Assembly: GCA_031549195.1 (NCBI GenBank)
Contig: JAVBQF010000020.1
Location: forward strand, 53,588 to 117,587
Direction: 5' to 3'
Source of the DNA: JAVBQF01 sp031549195
GTDB lineage: Bacteria > Bacillota_I > Bacilli_A > RF39 > UBA660
Length of the DNA: 64,000 bases
Part shown: one piece after another, positions 62,017-64,000 of the stretch
Numbering within the stretch: position 1 is the first letter of the stretch
Layout of the letters: every line of letters begins with the position of its first letter
The notes under the pieces: model-generated
Databases searched by the model: none
Told to the model about the DNA's origin: nothing
What the model saw: only the letters and a program-made list of their open reading frames with translations
Program-made: the position numbers and the translations under genes

Positions 62017-63438
62017 TTACGTTTCTATTTGGGCAAATTCAACAATAATTGTTGCATTTATATCATCTTTCCCGATTCTTATACAATCAATAAAATTATT
62101 AATAAATTGTTGGCGTTCAAAATTGTTAAATAGTAAAAAGTGTTCATAAATAGTCCTGGGTATGTTATTGCTTATTTCAATTTCTTGTACAGATGACATG
62201 GTGTTAATGACATCCTTTTCCCTTTGTATCTCATTTTTAAATTCCATTAGCTCTTTAAGTGTTATTACTTTTGATGTATATAGTCTAATCAACTCCTTAT
62301 TTTTTTTATTAAAATTTATTAATGCTTTCTTAGTATTAATTTTAATCTGATCATTTTTTAAATATTTTATACTGTTATTTATTATTGGATTAATTCTTTC
62401 TAAATAGTCTAAAAACATTTTGTTTACTTTATTATGGCTTATACTTCTAAAATTGCAGTTTTTTTTATTTGAGCATATATAACTAATATATTGCTTATTA
62501 TTTCTAGTGCTTCGTTTGGGTAACAATCTACTTTTACATTTGTCACACATAAGTACCAATGAAAAATATGCATCATCTTTTGGATAATTGGTTTTTATAA
62601 TATTTTTAATTTTATAAAGCTTATTTTGAGCTGACAAAAATGTTTTTTCATCTATAATTGGATCGTGTAATCCATCTATTACAAAGCCATCATTTTTATT
62701 AATCCCATATCTAACTTTTCCTATGTAGTTTGGATTTGTAAGTATGTTTTTAATTGTCTTTGAGCTCCAAAGATGTTTTTTATTCTTATTACTTTGCTTC
62801 GTTGCAATATTTAGTGAATTTAATGTATTAGAAATATCAAGCATATTATATCCTTCAATAAACCACTTAAATATTTTTTTTACTATTAATGCTTCTTTTT
62901 TATTTACAGTTTGAATCTTTTCTCCTTTTTTTCTATTATATCCATATGAAGTGATTGAGCTACATAATGAGTAGCCTTCCCTTACTTTTTCTTTAAATGC
63001 TATTTTAATTCTTTCAATTGTTTGTTCTCTTTCCAACTGCGCAACTGCGCCATTTATTCTTACCATAAATCTACCACTTGCAGAACTAACATCTATTACA
63101 CCACCTGATAAAGTATATACTTGAATATCGTGGTTTCTAATAAGTTTAATAAATTCTTCTGTGTCACTCATATCCCTTGTCAGTCTATCAAACTTATAGA
63201 GTACCACCACATCTATAAGCTTGTTTTTAATATCTTGAATCAGCCTTTTTACTTCACTTCTATCCTCTATATTTTTTCCACTTATTCCCTCATCAGAATA
63301 TATATCATACAGTTTCCATTCTTGTTCTTTAATAAACTCTACTAAATTACTTTTCTGTGCCTCAATTGAATATCCTTCTTTTGCTTGCTGTTCTGTTGAC
63401 ACTCTTACATATATTGCTACCGCTTTATGTATTCTCAT
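62017..63438 (-). CDS. Large serine recombinase of element 2
   Basis: 473 residues. Catalytic domain YVRVSTEQQAKEGYSIEAQK with the active Ser in RVST, SDEGISGKN and YKFDRLTRDM; Recombinase domain with NILTNPNYIGKVRYGINKND; zinc ribbon MCDKCKSRLL with a later Cys pair (YICSNKKNC) and a coiled coil. It differs strongly from the element 1 enzyme and matches the Bxb1/phiC31-related short group more than TnpX. ATG 63438 overlaps the tiny gene upstream by 14 bases. It should recombine at GATG. Confidence 0.95.
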   Translation of the reverse strand: MRIHKAVAIYVRVSTEQQAKEGYSIEAQKSNLVEFIKEQEWKLYDIYSDEGISGKNIEDRSEVKRLIQDIKNKLIDVVVLYKFDRLTRDMSDTEEFIKLIRNHDIQVYTLSGGVIDVSSASGRFMVRINGAVAQLEREQTIERIKIAFKEKVREGYSLCSSITSYGYNRKKGEKIQTVNKKEALIVKKIFKWFIEGYNMLDISNTLNSLNIATKQSNKNKKHLWSSKTIKNILTNPNYIGKVRYGINKNDGFVIDGLHDPIIDEKTFLSAQNKLYKIKNIIKTNYPKDDAYFSLVLMCDKCKSRLLPKRSTRNNKQYISYICSNKKNCNFRSISHNKVNKMFLDYLERINPIINNSIKYLKNDQIKINTKKALINFNKKNKELIRLYTSKVITLKELMEFKNEIQREKDVINTMSSVQEIEISNNIPRTIYEHFLLFNNFERQQFINNFIDCIRIGKDDINATIIVEFAQIET

Positions 63439-63535
63439 TACTTTTTTTACTCCTTAACCTTGGTATTGTTGTTCTAAGTAAAAAACTTAATATTTGTTTT
63501 CTCAGGCACTCTTTAATTTTAACCTTTTTTTCCAT
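63425..63535 (-). CDS. Tiny protein upstream of recombinase 2 (36 aa)
   Basis: ATG 63535 follows AGGTGATTAT and reads MEKKVKIKECLRKQILSFLL, then a basic tail to 63425, overlapping the recombinase start (coupled). No family known and no similarity to the tiny gene of element 1, except the shared position. A directionality factor or regulator is possible, by inference. Confidence 0.6.
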   Translation of the reverse strand: MEKKVKIKECLRKQILSFLLRTTIPRLRSKKSNENT

Positions 63536-63582
63536 ATAATCACCTATTAAACAATATGCTATTTACGCTAATTTAGACTCTA

Positions 63583-63586
63583 GATG
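63583..63586. other. Right attachment site of element 2 (core GATG)
   Basis: Matches 60035-60038. Left is element sequence (TAGACTCTA), right is host ATPase sequence (AAGCCATAAG). Confidence 0.8.
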
Positions 63587-63762
63587 AAGCCATAAGTCTT
63601 TCAGACAGAATCATAGTTTTAACTAAAAGACCATCCGTCATTAAAACGATACACAAAATTGAATTGTCAAATAAATCCAATCCAATTAGTAACAGGAATG
63701 CAAAAGAGTTCGCTCATTATTATGATTTGATATGGAGGGATTTAGATGTCCACATTCAGTAA
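63583..63762 (+). CDS. ABC importer ATPase, 3' part of the split gene
   Basis: Continues from codon 194: DEAISLSDRIIVLTKRPSVI, then a short C-terminal part ending DVHIQ at the stop 63760-63762. The D-E-A-x-x-L-S-D-R stretch right after the H-loop is the universal continuation of SsuB-like ATPases, which proves the reconstruction. It has no start of its own. The permease gene overlaps its end. Confidence 0.9.
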   Translation, partial: DEAISLSDRIIVLTKRPSVIKTIHKIELSNKSNPISNRNAKEFAHYYDLIWRDLDVHIQ

Positions 63763-64000
63763 AGAACATAATAATTATCTAAAAAAAATAAAATTCGAAA
63801 AACTACTTGTCATATCTGCTCAAATAGGAATAATATTATTTTTCTTGGCTCTTTGGGAAATACTAGCAAAAATAGGGATAATAAATACTTTTTTATACTC
63901 TTCTCCAAGTAATGTAATAAATACTATAGCTAATTTAGTAAAAAACAATTTATTTCAACATATCTGGGTTACAATATATGAAACAATTTTAAGTTTTACA
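63746..64000 (+). CDS. ABC importer permease (cut by the window edge)
   Basis: The first 85 residues from ATG 63746 (GGAGGGATTTAG before it, overlap with the ATPase gene). A charged start, one membrane helix (AQIGIILFFLALWEILAKIG), then FLYSSPSNVINTIANLVKNN and the first residues of the next helix. This matches the BPD-type permease of SsuC/TauC/ThiX importers. Rest outside the window. It is intact as far as visible. Confidence 0.88.
   Translation, partial: MSTFSKEHNNYLKKIKFEKLLVISAQIGIILFFLALWEILAKIGIINTFLYSSPSNVINTIANLVKNNLFQHIWVTIYETILSFT

Larger units (their letters stand above)
60035..63582. mobile_element. Intervening element 2, with large serine recombinase
   Basis: A 3548-base insertion in the ATPase gene, bounded by GATG (60035-60038 and 63583-63586). 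Removal restores THDLADEAISLSDRI. It carries a NAGPA glycosidase, its secreted partner, a second, different serine recombinase and a tiny gene upstream of that. All genes point against the host operon. The rejoined host site is GGCT-GATGA-AGCC, a perfect short dyad; the closed element has CTCT-AGATGTG-AGAG. Element 2 has a different core and recombinase from element 1, so the two should act independently. Confidence 0.9.

Noticed and set aside
52036..63582. One large composite element or prophage covering 52-63.6 kb
   Set aside because: Host gene parts (58901-60038) lie between the two elements, and each end pair restores a separate host gene; no phage structural genes are present.
1..64000. 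CRISPR array or tRNA genes
   Set aside because: No regular direct repeats with spacers and no cloverleaf with CCA or T-loop consensus were found by eye; a dedicated scan would be needed to exclude weak cases.
1..64000. Mycoplasma-type code with TGA as Trp
   Set aside because: TGG codes Trp throughout, and several genes end at TGA with overlapping starts; no internal TGA is needed in conserved proteins.

Overview
The window looks like chromosome from an A+T-rich, low-GC Gram-positive bacterium, probably an anaerobic gut Bacilli lineage such as RF39 or an Erysipelotrichales relative (inference). The grounds are a pyruvate:ferredoxin oxidoreductase, FtsY-YlxM-Ffh, EzrA, T-box leaders, SipW/TasA-type secretion, and genes of sporulation families (a CotD-like coat protein, Cse60, a YtaF/MntP-like protein). 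TGG is used for Trp and TGA as a stop, so the code is standard. I saw no tRNA, rRNA, CRISPR array or classical IS.

1-10.3 kb: recG (cut by the left edge), an orphan gene, a candidate compact structured RNA (about 1678-1821), a YtaF/MntP membrane protein, nifJ, a membrane-anchored phosphodiester glycosidase with a secreted partner, and a locus that best fits OLE RNA with its membrane protein OapA (about 8600-9189 and 8041-8595). A 7-TM protein and a flavodoxin follow. 10.3-25 kb: CotD-like protein, ffh, ylxM, ftsY, ezrA, rpsD with its leader, tyrS behind a Tyr T-box, a YtxH/DUF948 envelope cluster, trmB and a FemX-type peptidoglycan ligase. 25-47.6 kb: YfhO, a MacB-like ABC exporter, Cse60, leuS with a Nudix domain inside its editing region and a Leu T-box, a GH31 glucosidase, a YtqA-type radical SAM protein, ligA, a PadR-DUF1700-DUF4097 operon with a clear operator, a sugar nucleotidyltransferase and pcrA. 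47.6-51.5 kb: a surface-fibre locus with SipW signal peptidase, two camelysin/TasA-like proteins and three related small membrane proteins.

51.5-64 kb is the most striking part. An ABC importer operon (NMT1/SsuA-like binding protein, ATPase, permease) is split by two different elements, each with its own large serine recombinase. Element 1 (52036-58900, 6865 bp) sits in the binding-protein gene. Element 2 (60035-63582, 3548 bp) sits in the ATPase gene. Joining the outer flanks at a short shared core (AGGGTG and GATG) restores both reading frames exactly, to 328 and 252 codons. The rejoined attB and attP sites show short dyad symmetry. Both elements carry envelope proteins related to families encoded elsewhere in this window. 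Element 2 carries a second copy of the 6.0-8.0 kb glycosidase pair. Element 1 carries an Ig-repeat protein that joins domains found as separate genes in the neighbouring SipW/camelysin locus. The arrangement suggests two independent, possibly reversible intervening elements acting as switches on one nutrient importer. Whether they excise cannot be told from this sequence alone.

Several single genes of unknown function (856, 12482, 14522, 22652, 25095, 32438, 39207, perhaps 17815) stand between housekeeping genes and look richer in Ala, Ser and Gln than their lysine-rich neighbours.
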